Shown: positions 42,467-52,600 of the stretch, piece after piece | Layout of the letters: each line of letters begins with the position of its first letter | Numbering within the stretch: the first letter of the stretch is position 1 | Source of the DNA: an uncultured Prevotellaceae bacterium | Lineage (GTDB): Bacteria; Bacteroidota; Bacteroidia; Bacteroidales; Bacteroidaceae | Assembly: GCA_946407895.1 (NCBI GenBank) | Contig: CAMJQA010000006.1 | Span: 1 to 64,000 of the forward strand | DNA: 64,000 bases | Direction: 5' to 3' | The notes under the pieces: model-generated | What the model saw: the letters and a program-made list of their open reading frames with translations, nothing else | The model's database searches: none | What the model was told of the DNA's origin: nothing | Program-made: the position numbers and the translations under genes

Positions 42467-42531
42467 CCAGACGATTGCGTAAAAAAACCTGTATAACTAA
42501 CATAAATTACTAACTTTAAAATCAACATTCG

Positions 42532-45500
42532 ATGAAGAAAAGACTACTGAATGTATGCTTGTCGGCACTAGTGTGCATGATTAGCATGTCTGCGTGGGCA
42601 TTGGAGAAATCCGGTGATGTCTACCAGATTGGTTCTGCCGAGGACCTGCGTGCCTTCGCCGAACTCGTGAATGGTGGTGAGAATCTGGCATGTGCTGTGC
42701 TGACAGCAGACATCAAGTGTGCCCCAGATCAGCCGATGATCGGTACTGACGCCAAGCGTTATGCCGGTGTCTTCGACGGTGACGGCCACACGATCACTCT
42801 TGATGCCTATCCCACAGAGGATGCATGTGCAGTATTCCGCTATGTGGACTACAAGGGTACGGTTAAGAACCTGGTTGTTGACGGCCAGATCACTACTGCG
42901 GCCAAGTACGCCGCTGCTGTGGCTGCCTACAACAGAGGTACCGTGACGCGTTGTGTGTCCAAGGTGACCATTAACAGCGCCATTGCCGGCGACGGCACTC
43001 ATGGCGGTCTGGTTGGTATCCAGTACATGGGCGGTATCCTGAAGGACTGCCTCTCACTAGCCACAATTACTGGTGATGCCACCACCAACTGCGGTGGCCT
43101 TATCGGTTGGATGGATGGCCGCAGCATTGTAATGGACAACATCTCCATTACCGAGATATCCATTGCTGCCGATCCTGACAACACCCGCAGCGTTGCCCGC
43201 AACGGCGACAATATCCGTGTGGGTAAGAACTTCTATGTGACCCGCGAGAAGGATACTTCTGACAGTGAGGGTATCCAGGTGTCATGGGATGAGCTGAAGA
43301 GCGGTGCTGTCTGCTTCGCCCTGAACAGCGACCAGAGCAACATCGTCTGGACTCAGAACCTGGGCGAGGACGACTATCCCGTCCCCTTCAAGACCCGCAA
43401 GCAGGTCTATGCCTCTCAGGCCGGTACCTGCCAGGGTGAGGTGCCCGAGGGTACGACGTTCAACAACGAAAGCGGTGCCGAGTGTCAGAAGCACACTCTG
43501 GTGGCAGGTAAGTGTACCAACACCTTCTTCGACGAGGAGGAAGGCGAGGATATAAATTGCTACTACTGGGATCCCTTCTTTGTGAAGCGTGATGCCGAGG
43601 GCTACCTGATGCTGAAGACCGTTACCGACATGGAGTGGTATGCCAAGTATCATGAACTGGGTGGTGAATATGCCTCTTCACGCCTGATGGCCGATATCGA
43701 CTACTCTGGTCACGACATGTGGATCAACTCCAGCTGGTTCTCCGGCGAGTTCGACGGTCAGGGCCATACCATCAATATCGCTTTCCCCGACAGGCATATT
43801 GAGGGCGATGCAGTTGATGCCTCCGGTACCAACAACGCCCTGTTCCCACAGGTCGGTGGCGGTACCATCAAGAACCTGAAGGTTACAGGTACTATTGCTA
43901 CCAGCGCCAAGTATGCTTCCGGTCTGGTTGGCCATACGATGAACGGCACCAGCTATACGTCGTACATTCAGAACTGCGTGACCGACGTCACCATCACCAG
44001 CACCCTTAGCGGTGACGGTACTCACGGCGGCCTCATTGCCGTAACCGACGGTCTGGCTTATGTGGACAACTGTATTGCCATGGGTACCATCACCTCGCCC
44101 GACCAACTCACCACCTGCTGCGGCGGTCTGATTGGCTGGACAAGTACGACCAGTTACCTTACCAATTGTGCCTTCCTGGGCGTGCTGGATGTGAACCCCG
44201 AGGGCAGCGACGTGCTTACACGTAACAATGGCAGCTCAAGCATCACCAATACATATTTTCTTAATGATGCCGTTGAGCCTATGACCATTCCCGGACCTGC
44301 CATCCAGACAACGGCAAATGCCGTGGCAAGCGGTGAGCTGACTTATCTGCTCAATAGCAACAATCCCGACGGTGCCTTCCGCCAGACAATCGGTACTGAT
44401 GCCATACCCATGCCTTTCGGCGCCAGTCAGAAGGTTTATGCATCACCCAGCGGCGGCTTCCGTTGCGACGGCGTGCCTCAGGGTAACGTGACCTATACAA
44501 ATACCCAGGGCTCAGCCACTATACCTCCCCACACCTTCAACGGTGCATTCTGCGAGGTCTGCGGCTACTTCAATGCTGACTACAAGCAGCCCAATGCCGA
44601 CGGCATATATGAAATAGCAAACGCTAAGGACCTCGTATGGTTTGCCAAGAAGGTGAACAGCGAGAACGCAGGCAGCCTTAAGGCCAAGCTGACAGGCGAT
44701 ATTCAGATGGAGGAAGAGGACAATGCACTCTTTGAGCCCATCGGTTCTACGAGCAACCTCTATACGGGTGAGTTCGATGGTCAGTTCCATACCATCAGCA
44801 ACCTGGTTATCGAAACGAACGGTGCTCAGTACACCGGTATGTTCGGTTGCGTAGGCGGCGGCGTAGTCATCAAGAACTTCACGCTGGATGCCACCTGCTC
44901 CATCAGCGGCGGTGCCTTCACCGGTGTAATCGGTGGCTCCAACGGCAGCGGCGAGGTACGCTTCCTGCAGATCGGTAACGAAGGTACGGTTACCAGCACG
45001 GCCCAGAATGCCGGCGGTATCTACGGCTGTAACATGAGCTCTGCTGCTACGCCCATCATTGAGAACTGCTACGTGACAGGTAAGGTGAAGGGTGCCAACG
45101 AGAGCGGACAGATCTCCGGATGGGCAGCCAGCGGCCAGGTACGCAACTGCTGGTCTATAGCCGAGCTGGAAGGCGTAGATGGCGAGAACTGGATGTTCCG
45201 CGGCAGCCCAACCCAGGAGAACAACTATTCTACACTGGGTCAGGTGAACGGTATCGGCGAGGAAGACCTGCAGAGCGGTGCCCTCGCATGGAAGCTCAAC
45301 AAGGAGAAGTTTGCCAACGTGGTTTGGTACCAGAATGTAGGCGAGGACGAGCATCCCGTGCTGAATCCCACCCACGGTGTGGTTTACAGCTTCGGCGGCG
45401 AGCTGGGTTGCGTTCTTGGCGGTGATATTACTGCCCTGCGCAGCGCTATGGTAAATGCCGAGACCGAGTGGATCCAGAACCCCGACATGCATGCCCAGAA

Positions 45501-48500
45501 GACCCTGAAGGAATCCTACGAGGAGCAGGTTCAGGGACTGATGGAAGCAAACAGCCTGGAGAGCCTGATGACCCTCTACGAGGACTTGCTGAAGTCGAAG
45601 GAGACCGTTCAGACCTGCATCAATGCCTACGCCAAGTATCAGGCCAAGGTCGAGGAGACCCTGCGCTACCTGGCTGAGCACGACGACTTCTCGGGTCCCG
45701 ACCGCGAGTTCCTGCAGGATTACCTGGAGAGCGGCGACGAGCCCAACGAGGAGAATCCCAACGGCGGTGCCGAGTACATCCTGGAGTATGAGCTCCTGAC
45801 TACCGAGGAGATTACGGCCGAGACAGCCCGCATCGACGAGCTGCTGCGCGTAGCCGTGGCTAACGGTTACGAGCCGGGTACCGAGGTAACCAGCTACATA
45901 CTGAACGCCGACTTCCGCGACGGCATGAACAACTGGGAGGCCACTTCGAATACCGGCATCAGCCACGTAGTGCTGGGCGATGGCCTGACCTACCATGGCG
46001 GCGAGAGCTGGTCCAACGTTCCAATGGAATTCCACCAGACGGTTACCATGGGCAAGCCGGGCTACTATCTGTTCGTCATGAACGGTGCCTATCGTCCTGC
46101 CAACGACCGCTACAGCTACAGCCACGGTGCCAAGATCTATGCTAACGGCACGGGCGTATTCGTGCCCACCGTAATGGAGAGCTACATGCCCGCAGCCGAT
46201 GCTGTTGACCAGGAGAACTGCAACCTGCACAGCGGCGACGTTGAGGACCTGGCTATCCTGGCAGATCCCACCGACGAGACTTCCGAGGTACTGGGCTATG
46301 CCCTGCACGGACAGCGCAGTATGGCCATTGCCGTATATAGCCAGCGCGTGCTGAACTATACCGTGGCCGAGGTAGGCGAAGATTGCCAGCTCACCGTGGG
46401 TATGAGCAATCCTCATGGATACTTCACAGGCAACGAGTGGACCGGCTTTGCCAATGCCCGCCTGATCTTCCTGGGCGAAGACCTGGATGCAGCCGAGGCT
46501 CAGAGCGGTCTGGATGCTTCCCTGCAGGGTGCTGTGGATCGTGCCACCACTATCCTCACACTCTATACCTTCAGCGACGGTACCGACTTTGCCCAGGCTC
46601 CCAATTTCAGCCAAGCGCTGAAGGACGAGCTGCAGGGTCTTGTGAACGAGAGCCAGAGCGCACAGAGCGGTACCCAGAAGTACGAGCTCATCAAGAAGTT
46701 CTCCGATATCTTCGACCGCATCTACGACTGCCGCATGGCTTACTCTTCTATGTTCGCCAAGGCTGAGGCCCTGGCCGGCGTATCTGCCGACATGGTTTCC
46801 ATGCTGGGTGAGGAACTGGCTACGGCTATGTCAAATGCTGCCTTCGAAGGATTCGAGGCATACAATGCTGGTATATACTCTGCCGAGCAGGCTCGCAACG
46901 CCATGAACGACTTCGACGTAATGCCCGAGAAGATTGACGGTGTATATCAGATTGCCAACGGCATACACCTGGCTATCTTTGCTGCCAACGTAAATGGTGG
47001 TGAGAATACGGCCAGTGCCGTGCTGGTGGACGATATCGACATGGGTGGTAAGCTGCTCGATGACGGTACGCCCGATCCCGAGGGCGCTTTGTTCACGCCT
47101 ATCGGCTCTACCTCTAACCTCTACAAGGGTACCTTCGACGGTCAGGGCCACACCATCAAGAACCTGGTTATCAGCACTGGCGCTGACTACACGGGTCTCT
47201 TCGGTTGTGTTGGTGAAGGCTTCGTTGCCAAGAACTTCATCGTCGATAAGAACAGCTACATCAGCGGTAACGCCTTCGTAGCCGTAGTCGGTGGTTCCAA
47301 TGGCGCAGGTGATGTACGCATGGAGCAGATTGGTATGGAAGGCCGCGTAGTGGGTACTGCCCAGAACGCCGGTGGTATCTATGGCTGTAACATGAGCTCT
47401 ACGGCTCATCCTATCATCCTGAACTGCTATGTAACCGGTGATGTAAGCGGTGCCAACGAGAGCGGTCAGCTCTCCGGCTGGGCAGCAAGCGGCGAGGTTC
47501 GCAACTGCTGGGCTATCGGCGAGATTTCCGGTGTTGACGGCAGCAACTACTTCTTCCGCGGCAGCCCCACTGAGAGCAACAACTACTCCAGCAAGGGTCA
47601 GGTGAACACCTATAGTGCAAACGATGCCAAGAGCGGTAAGATGACCTATCAGCTGAACGAGGGTGAGACCGAGACTCCCGTATGGTTCCAGAACCTGAGC
47701 GAGGGTGGCGACGAGCGTCCTCGTCTGTTCGGCAGCGACATCGTTTACTTCTTCAACAATAAGTACACGAACGAGAAGCCAACCATCGAGCTGAACTCTT
47801 ATGCTTATGGCATCGAGACTGCTTCCAGCGCCGACAACGTAACCGTGACCTACGCCCTGAACTCAAATGCTAAGGCTGCGAAGATCAACTTCAAGAAGGG
47901 TGACGAGGTAGTTTATACTCAGGAACTGGCTGGCGACGAGCTGACCCTTGGTAAGCACAGCGTGACCGTAGCTAACAGCAACCTGCCCGAGGCAGGCACA
48001 GAGCTGACCTACGACATCGAGGTAACCAGCTTCGGCGTAGCCAATGCAGCACGCATAAAGGCTCCCTCTGCAAGCGGTACCTACAGCTTCTGGCGTCCTT
48101 ACAGCATGGCTATAAATACGAATCCCAACAGCACTCACTTCGGTGACCTGTATGTGGCTGAATCAAGTTACGACAACACGAGCAGCAATTATATCTCTGC
48201 CGATAAGCGCAATGCTATCTTTGCCTTCGATGCCGAATTCAAGCCTATTGCTGCAGCCGACGGTAAGTACGGCTTCACCGGCGGCATTGACTTCTCGAAG
48301 GAAGGTATTCGTGTACTCGACGGCACAGAGGCATTCGAGCCTAAGTCTGTAGCCTTCTCTCAGGACGGTCGTTTGTTCGTAGGCCTGATGGGCGGTAAGA
48401 ACAACAGCCCTGTCTTCGAGGCTAACCCCGATAATCTGGACGAGGATTGGACTCCCGTCTTCACTGGTGGTGAAGTGGATGCCGAGACCGGTATTACTTG

Positions 48501-49293
48501 GATTGGCGATGAGATTCAGGCAGGTATGAATGTGGATATTACCACCAGCGGCAAGGGCGATGCCCTGAAACTGTGGACTCTGGCCTGCGGCCGTTCGGAT
48601 GGCAAGGCCAACGTGACCGACTACTTTGCCTATACCTACGACCTGGGTACCAAGAAGCAGTGGGATACCACGCCCAGCGGTCAGGTTGACGTGCTGATGA
48701 ACCAGTGGACAATTGCTCCTGGTCCTGTACACATTGCAGCTGACAACAACGGTGGTCTGTGGTACGTGCAGTATCGTTCCGCTCCTACAGAGGAGGTTCC
48801 TGCCCTGAAGCACATCAATGCCGAGGGTAAGGTGGACTACAGCAAGCCTACCGACGTACTGCCTGGTGGCGGTATTGCAGTAAGTCCCGACGGTTCATGG
48901 GTGGCTATCGTGTCCGGCAACAAGAGTGTGACGGTTTACAACGTAAGCTACGTGCCCAACCCCAACGGTCTGATTATGCCCGCACCTAAGTTCAACGTAT
49001 CCACTGTTGATGGCGACCGCATATCGGCTCTGGCATTCGACTATGCCGGCAACCTGTATGTATCATCGTCCAGCAGTGAGACCGTGAACCGCTACGTACT
49101 GCCCAGCTGGAGCAACAACGTAACTGTTACGCCTGCTCCTGCAGCAGCTGCCTTCAAGGTTGGTGCTACTGGCATCCAGAGCATTGCCGAGGGCAATGAG
49201 AACGGTGAGATCTACACCATCGGTGGCGTTCGCGTTCAGAAGGCCCAGAAGGGTGTGAACATCATCAATGGCAAGAAGGTTCTGGTTAAGTGA
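42532..49293 (+). CDS. giant secreted GLUG-repeat protein with T9SS-like tail (2253 residues)
   Basis: The signal peptide is MKKRLLNVCLSALVCMISMSAWA. Several blocks of GLUG-type beta-helix repeats follow: residues about 45-290, 350-600, 690-960 and 1468-1730, with motifs FDGDGHTITLDAYP, FDGQGHTIKNLVIS, NRGTVTRCVSKVTI and AGGIYGCNMSS. Two of them (690-960 and 1468-1730) are near copies of each other. Between them lie a helical FIVAR-like region (about 975-1110) and a galactose-binding-like domain (from 1125, LNADFRDGMNNWEA). From about 1853 a beta-propeller-like domain begins (FWRPYSMAINTNPNSTHFG, AVSPDGSWVAIVSG). The tail IYTIGGVRVQKAQKGVNIIN plus GKKVLVK is the sorting-like end. It is probably a surface adhesin or glycan-binding protein. 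This is inferred. Confidence 0.85.
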   Translation: MKKRLLNVCLSALVCMISMSAWALEKSGDVYQIGSAEDLRAFAELVNGGENLACAVLTADIKCAPDQPMIGTDAKRYAGVFDGDGHTITLDAYPTEDACAVFRYVDYKGTVKNLVVDGQITTAAKYAAAVAAYNRGTVTRCVSKVTINSAIAGDGTHGGLVGIQYMGGILKDCLSLATITGDATTNCGGLIGWMDGRSIVMDNISITEISIAADPDNTRSVARNGDNIRVGKNFYVTREKDTSDSEGIQVSWDELKSGAVCFALNSDQSNIVWTQNLGEDDYPVPFKTRKQVYASQAGTCQGEVPEGTTFNNESGAECQKHTLVAGKCTNTFFDEEEGEDINCYYWDPFFVKRDAEGYLMLKTVTDMEWYAKYHELGGEYASSRLMADIDYSGHDMWINSSWFSGEFDGQGHTINIAFPDRHIEGDAVDASGTNNALFPQVGGGTIKNLKVTGTIATSAKYASGLVGHTMNGTSYTSYIQNCVTDVTITSTLSGDGTHGGLIAVTDGLAYVDNCIAMGTITSPDQLTTCCGGLIGWTSTTSYLTNCAFLGVLDVNPEGSDVLTRNNGSSSITNTYFLNDAVEPMTIPGPAIQTTANAVASGELTYLLNSNNPDGAFRQTIGTDAIPMPFGASQKVYASPSGGFRCDGVPQGNVTYTNTQGSATIPPHTFNGAFCEVCGYFNADYKQPNADGIYEIANAKDLVWFAKKVNSENAGSLKAKLTGDIQMEEEDNALFEPIGSTSNLYTGEFDGQFHTISNLVIETNGAQYTGMFGCVGGGVVIKNFTLDATCSISGGAFTGVIGGSNGSGEVRFLQIGNEGTVTSTAQNAGGIYGCNMSSAATPIIENCYVTGKVKGANESGQISGWAASGQVRNCWSIAELEGVDGENWMFRGSPTQENNYSTLGQVNGIGEEDLQSGALAWKLNKEKFANVVWYQNVGEDEHPVLNPTHGVVYSFGGELGCVLGGDITALRSAMVNAETEWIQNPDMHAQKTLKESYEEQVQGLMEANSLESLMTLYEDLLKSKETVQTCINAYAKYQAKVEETLRYLAEHDDFSGPDREFLQDYLESGDEPNEENPNGGAEYILEYELLTTEEITAETARIDELLRVAVANGYEPGTEVTSYILNADFRDGMNNWEATSNTGISHVVLGDGLTYHGGESWSNVPMEFHQTVTMGKPGYYLFVMNGAYRPANDRYSYSHGAKIYANGTGVFVPTVMESYMPAADAVDQENCNLHSGDVEDLAILADPTDETSEVLGYALHGQRSMAIAVYSQRVLNYTVAEVGEDCQLTVGMSNPHGYFTGNEWTGFANARLIFLGEDLDAAEAQSGLDASLQGAVDRATTILTLYTFSDGTDFAQAPNFSQALKDELQGLVNESQSAQSGTQKYELIKKFSDIFDRIYDCRMAYSSMFAKAEALAGVSADMVSMLGEELATAMSNAAFEGFEAYNAGIYSAEQARNAMNDFDVMPEKIDGVYQIANGIHLAIFAANVNGGENTASAVLVDDIDMGGKLLDDGTPDPEGALFTPIGSTSNLYKGTFDGQGHTIKNLVISTGADYTGLFGCVGEGFVAKNFIVDKNSYISGNAFVAVVGGSNGAGDVRMEQIGMEGRVVGTAQNAGGIYGCNMSSTAHPIILNCYVTGDVSGANESGQLSGWAASGEVRNCWAIGEISGVDGSNYFFRGSPTESNNYSSKGQVNTYSANDAKSGKMTYQLNEGETETPVWFQNLSEGGDERPRLFGSDIVYFFNNKYTNEKPTIELNSYAYGIETASSADNVTVTYALNSNAKAAKINFKKGDEVVYTQELAGDELTLGKHSVTVANSNLPEAGTELTYDIEVTSFGVANAARIKAPSASGTYSFWRPYSMAINTNPNSTHFGDLYVAESSYDNTSSNYISADKRNAIFAFDAEFKPIAAADGKYGFTGGIDFSKEGIRVLDGTEAFEPKSVAFSQDGRLFVGLMGGKNNSPVFEANPDNLDEDWTPVFTGGEVDAETGITWIGDEIQAGMNVDITTSGKGDALKLWTLACGRSDGKANVTDYFAYTYDLGTKKQWDTTPSGQVDVLMNQWTIAPGPVHIAADNNGGLWYVQYRSAPTEEVPALKHINAEGKVDYSKPTDVLPGGGIAVSPDGSWVAIVSGNKSVTVYNVSYVPNPNGLIMPAPKFNVSTVDGDRISALAFDYAGNLYVSSSSSETVNRYVLPSWSNNVTVTPAPAAAAFKVGATGIQSIAEGNENGEIYTIGGVRVQKAQKGVNIINGKKVLVK

Positions 49294-49295
49294 GA

Positions 49296-49370
49296 GTAGA
49301 ACACTGAGCTTGCCCGAGTGTTCTGCCGAACGGAAAGAAGCTCGAGCGAAGCTCAAGGTTCTGACTAAGT
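49296..49370. repeat. REP-like remnant after giant gene 1
   Basis: It shares ctcgagcgaagctcaa with the ends of the REP-like elements at 63.2 and 63.3 kb. It also has a short gtgttct/agaacac inverted pair. It is bracketed by repeats of the giant gene's last codons. Confidence 0.6.
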
Positions 49371-49411
49371 AAAGACCTTTCCTAACCTCCCCATGAGGGA
49401 AGGAACTATAG

Positions 49412-49445
49412 GCGCCCGTCATGCAGAATGGCGGGCGCTTTGTTT
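49412..49445 (+). terminator. terminator after giant gene 1
   Basis: Stem gcgcccgtcat/atggcgggcgc (one G-T mismatch) is followed by tttgttt. The same stem theme recurs after giant gene 2, so the 3' ends of the paralogues are duplicated too. Confidence 0.88.
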
Positions 49446-49542
49446 ATATCTTAAATGTAAGACTAACCCTTTATGCCGAATAAAACACATCTTTTTTGTA
49501 AAATTTGTTGACCAAATATTTGTATGTAATAGTGAAAAGAGG

Positions 49543-49550
49543 TATATTTG
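49543..49550 (+). promoter_or_regulatory. promoter of giant gene 2, -7 element TATATTTG
   Basis: This is an exact TAnnTTTG match with TTTG at 49519-49522 as a -33 element (20-base spacer). An 89-base AT-rich leader follows. Confidence 0.8.
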
Positions 49551-49638
49551 CAATGCATAAGGCATGAAAAGGCCTTTGAAAAAACAATAGAGTAATCAAT
49601 TTAACACCTTTTTTATTAACTAACTTAATTAACATCCT

Positions 49639-52600
49639 ATGAGTAAAAGACTACTTAACGTGTGCTTGATGGCAGCCCTTTGCCTGATGAGCACGACTGT
49701 GTGGGCACTCGACAAGGTCGGTGATGCCTACCAGATTGGTTCGGCAGCTGACCTTCGTGCCTATGCCGAACTGGTAAACGGTGGTGAGACTCTGGCGAAT
49801 GCTGTCCTGACAGCAGACGTGGTTTGCGATGCAGAAATGCCTATGATCGGCACGGATGCAAACCAGTTCAATGGTGTCTTCGACGGACAGGGTCATACCG
49901 TAACTCTTGATGCCTATCCTACGGTGAACGGCAGCGGTCTGTTCCAGTACATAGGCTGGAAGGGCGTAGTGAAGAACCTGGTTGTTGACGGCCAGATTAC
50001 CACTGGAAACTCCTTTGCCGGTGGTATAGCCGGTTATAACCGCGGTGTCATTACCTCTTGTATTTCAAAGGTGACCATCAACAGCTCTAAGTCTGGTGAT
50101 GCCACTCACGGTGGTATTGTAGGTATCCAGTACATCGGCGGCAAACTGACCAACTGCCTGGCAGTAGGTGAGATTAAGGGCGAGGCCACTACGAACTGCG
50201 GCGGCCTTGTTGGTTGGCTGGATGCACGTTGCGTGGTGATGAACAACCTGTCGCTGACCAAGATGTCGCTTGCTGCCAATCCCGACAATACGCGCAGCAT
50301 TGCCCGTAACGGCGGCAACATCCGCGTGGGCATGAACCTCTATCTGACTCGCGAAAAGGACACTTCCGACGACGAGGGTATCCAGATTACCGAGGAAGAG
50401 CTGAAGAACGGTAATGCCTGCTTCGTGCTGAACAGCGACCAGAGCAAAATCGTATGGACGCAGACGCTGGGCGAGGACGAGTATCCCGTGCCCTTCAAGA
50501 CCCGCAAGCAGGTGTTTGCCAGCTCAGTGGCAGACTGCGCCGGTAACGTGGGCGATGGTGCTACGTTCAGCAACGAGAGTGGTGCCACGGCTCCGAAGCA
50601 TGTGCTGGTGGGCGGTAAGTGCCAGAACTGCTACTACTGGGATCCCTTATACGCAGAGCGTGATGCCGAAGGCTTCTATCTTCTGAAGGACAAGGATGCT
50701 GTGGACTGGTTCGTGAAGGATCATGAGTATGGTGGTGAATATCACAGTGCCCGCCTGATGGCCGACGTGGATTACAAGGACCGTACGGCATTCCTGAGCC
50801 CCAGCTACTGGTTCTCGGGCGAGTTCGACGGTAATGGGCATACCCTGGAGATTGCCTTCCCCGACAATGAGTATGAGAACAATGCTCCGTTCCCCAATAT
50901 CTCTGGTGCAACAATCAGCAACCTGGCTGTGAAGGGTACCATCGAGACCAGTAAGAAGTTTGCAGCCGGACTGGTGGGTCATGCCAATAGCACTCCGGTG
51001 AACCATCTGACCAACATCCTGGTCGATGTGCAGATTAGCAGTACCTTGGATGGTGACGGCACACACGGCACTATCATTGGCGTGCCCAATGCCGAGACCT
51101 ACTTGACCAACTGTATCTCTGTAGGCGGCATCTCTACGCCTACTGGCACCACCGACATGTGCGGCGGTCTGGTTGGCTATGCCGGTGCGGCTACCCACCT
51201 GCGTAACTGCGCATTCCTGGGTAACATGGATGTTGCATTCAACATTACATACGACTCCGACATCATTTCACGCAATAGCGGTAACTGTACTTTCGAGAAT
51301 GTATATTACCTGCAGGATCTGATGCCTGGTGTAAGTGCTCCCAAGGCCGTCACACAGACTACTGAAGATGCTGTGAAGAACGGTGTGCTGGCTTATCAGC
51401 TGAACGGCAACCAGGAGAATATCGGCATCTGGCAGACTATTGGCACGGATCCCTATCCCACTCCTATTAAGGGCCAGAGCCAGCAGGTATATGCCAGCGC
51501 CAGCGGCGGCTACCGTTGCGACGGCAAGCCCTTGGGCTCTGTGACCTACTCAAATGACTTCAGCGAGCGTGTTATTCCCGATCATACCTGGGAAGGTGTT
51601 TTCTGCCAGGTTTGCGGTGTGTTCAATACAGACTACAAGCAGCTTAATGCCGACGGTTTCTATGAACTGGCTTCTGGTAAGGATCTGGTTTGGTTCGCAA
51701 TGAAGGTGAACCGCGAGGGCAAGGCTGACGCCAAGGCTGTGCTGACTGAAGATATCACTATGGAGGATGAGGACAATGCACAGTTTGAACCCATCGGTAA
51801 CGCCACTGTGAAGTATATCGGTACCTTCGACGGTCAGTTCCACAGGATTCACAACCTGCAGATTAACCGTCCCGAGGAGCAATATACAGGTATGTTCGGT
51901 ATGGTTACCGGCGGCGTGGTAATCAAGAACCTGGTTCTGGCTGAGGACTGCTCTATCAGCGGTGCTGCCTTCACCGGCTTGATCGGTGGTTCGAACGGCA
52001 GTGGTGAAGTGCTTATGGAATGCCTGGGCAACGAGGGCGAGGTAACCAGCTCGGCCCAGAATGCCGGCGGTATCTATGGCTGTAACATGGGTGCTGCTGC
52101 AACGCCCATATTCCGCAACTGCTACGTAACCGGTCCTGTGAAGGGTGCTCGCGAGAGCGGCCAGATTACTGGTTATGCCGGTAACGGCCAGGCCTACAAC
52201 TGCTATGCCTCCGGTACCATCGAGGGTGTTTACTATACGAATATGGCCGACTGTATGCTGCGCGGCGGTCCAGCATCCCAGAACTGCTACTCAACGGCCG
52301 GTAAGGACAACAAGGCTGAGCTCATCAGTCAGGAAGCCGTTGAGGACGGCACCCTGGCATGGCTGCTGAACGGCGAGCGGTTCGACGTAGTAACCTTCCA
52401 CCAGACGCTGGGCGAGGACAGCCATCCCGTATTCGATGCCGATCATGGCGTGGTCTATAAGTTCGGTGAGGAACTCGGCTATGTGCTGGGTGATGACATC
52501 AGCGGCATTCGCGACGCACTCATCGCCGGTGAGCTGAGCTACATCCAGAGCGAGGAACTGTATGCCGAGGTTGCCTTGAAGGAAGCCTACGAGGCTAAGG

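Larger units (their letters stand above)
41935..42531. other. 597-bp intergenic region before the first giant gene
   Basis: No convincing gene is present. It holds three 22-bp repeats (41967-42026), a C/A-rich stretch, a 14-bp perfect palindrome TTTACGCGCGTAAA (42273-42286), a second set of about 22-bp repeats (42303-42370) and the promoter at 42459. An 84-codon open frame at 41997-42251 has no recognisable features, and I treat it as noise. Confidence 0.7.
49294..49638. other. 345-bp spacer between the giant genes
   Basis: It holds a REP-like stretch (49296-49370), a duplicated gene-end motif (aaggttctg + taagt at 49278 and again at 49358-49371), a terminator hairpin (49412-49445) and the promoter of giant gene 2 (49543-49550). 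I see no gene. Confidence 0.7.
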
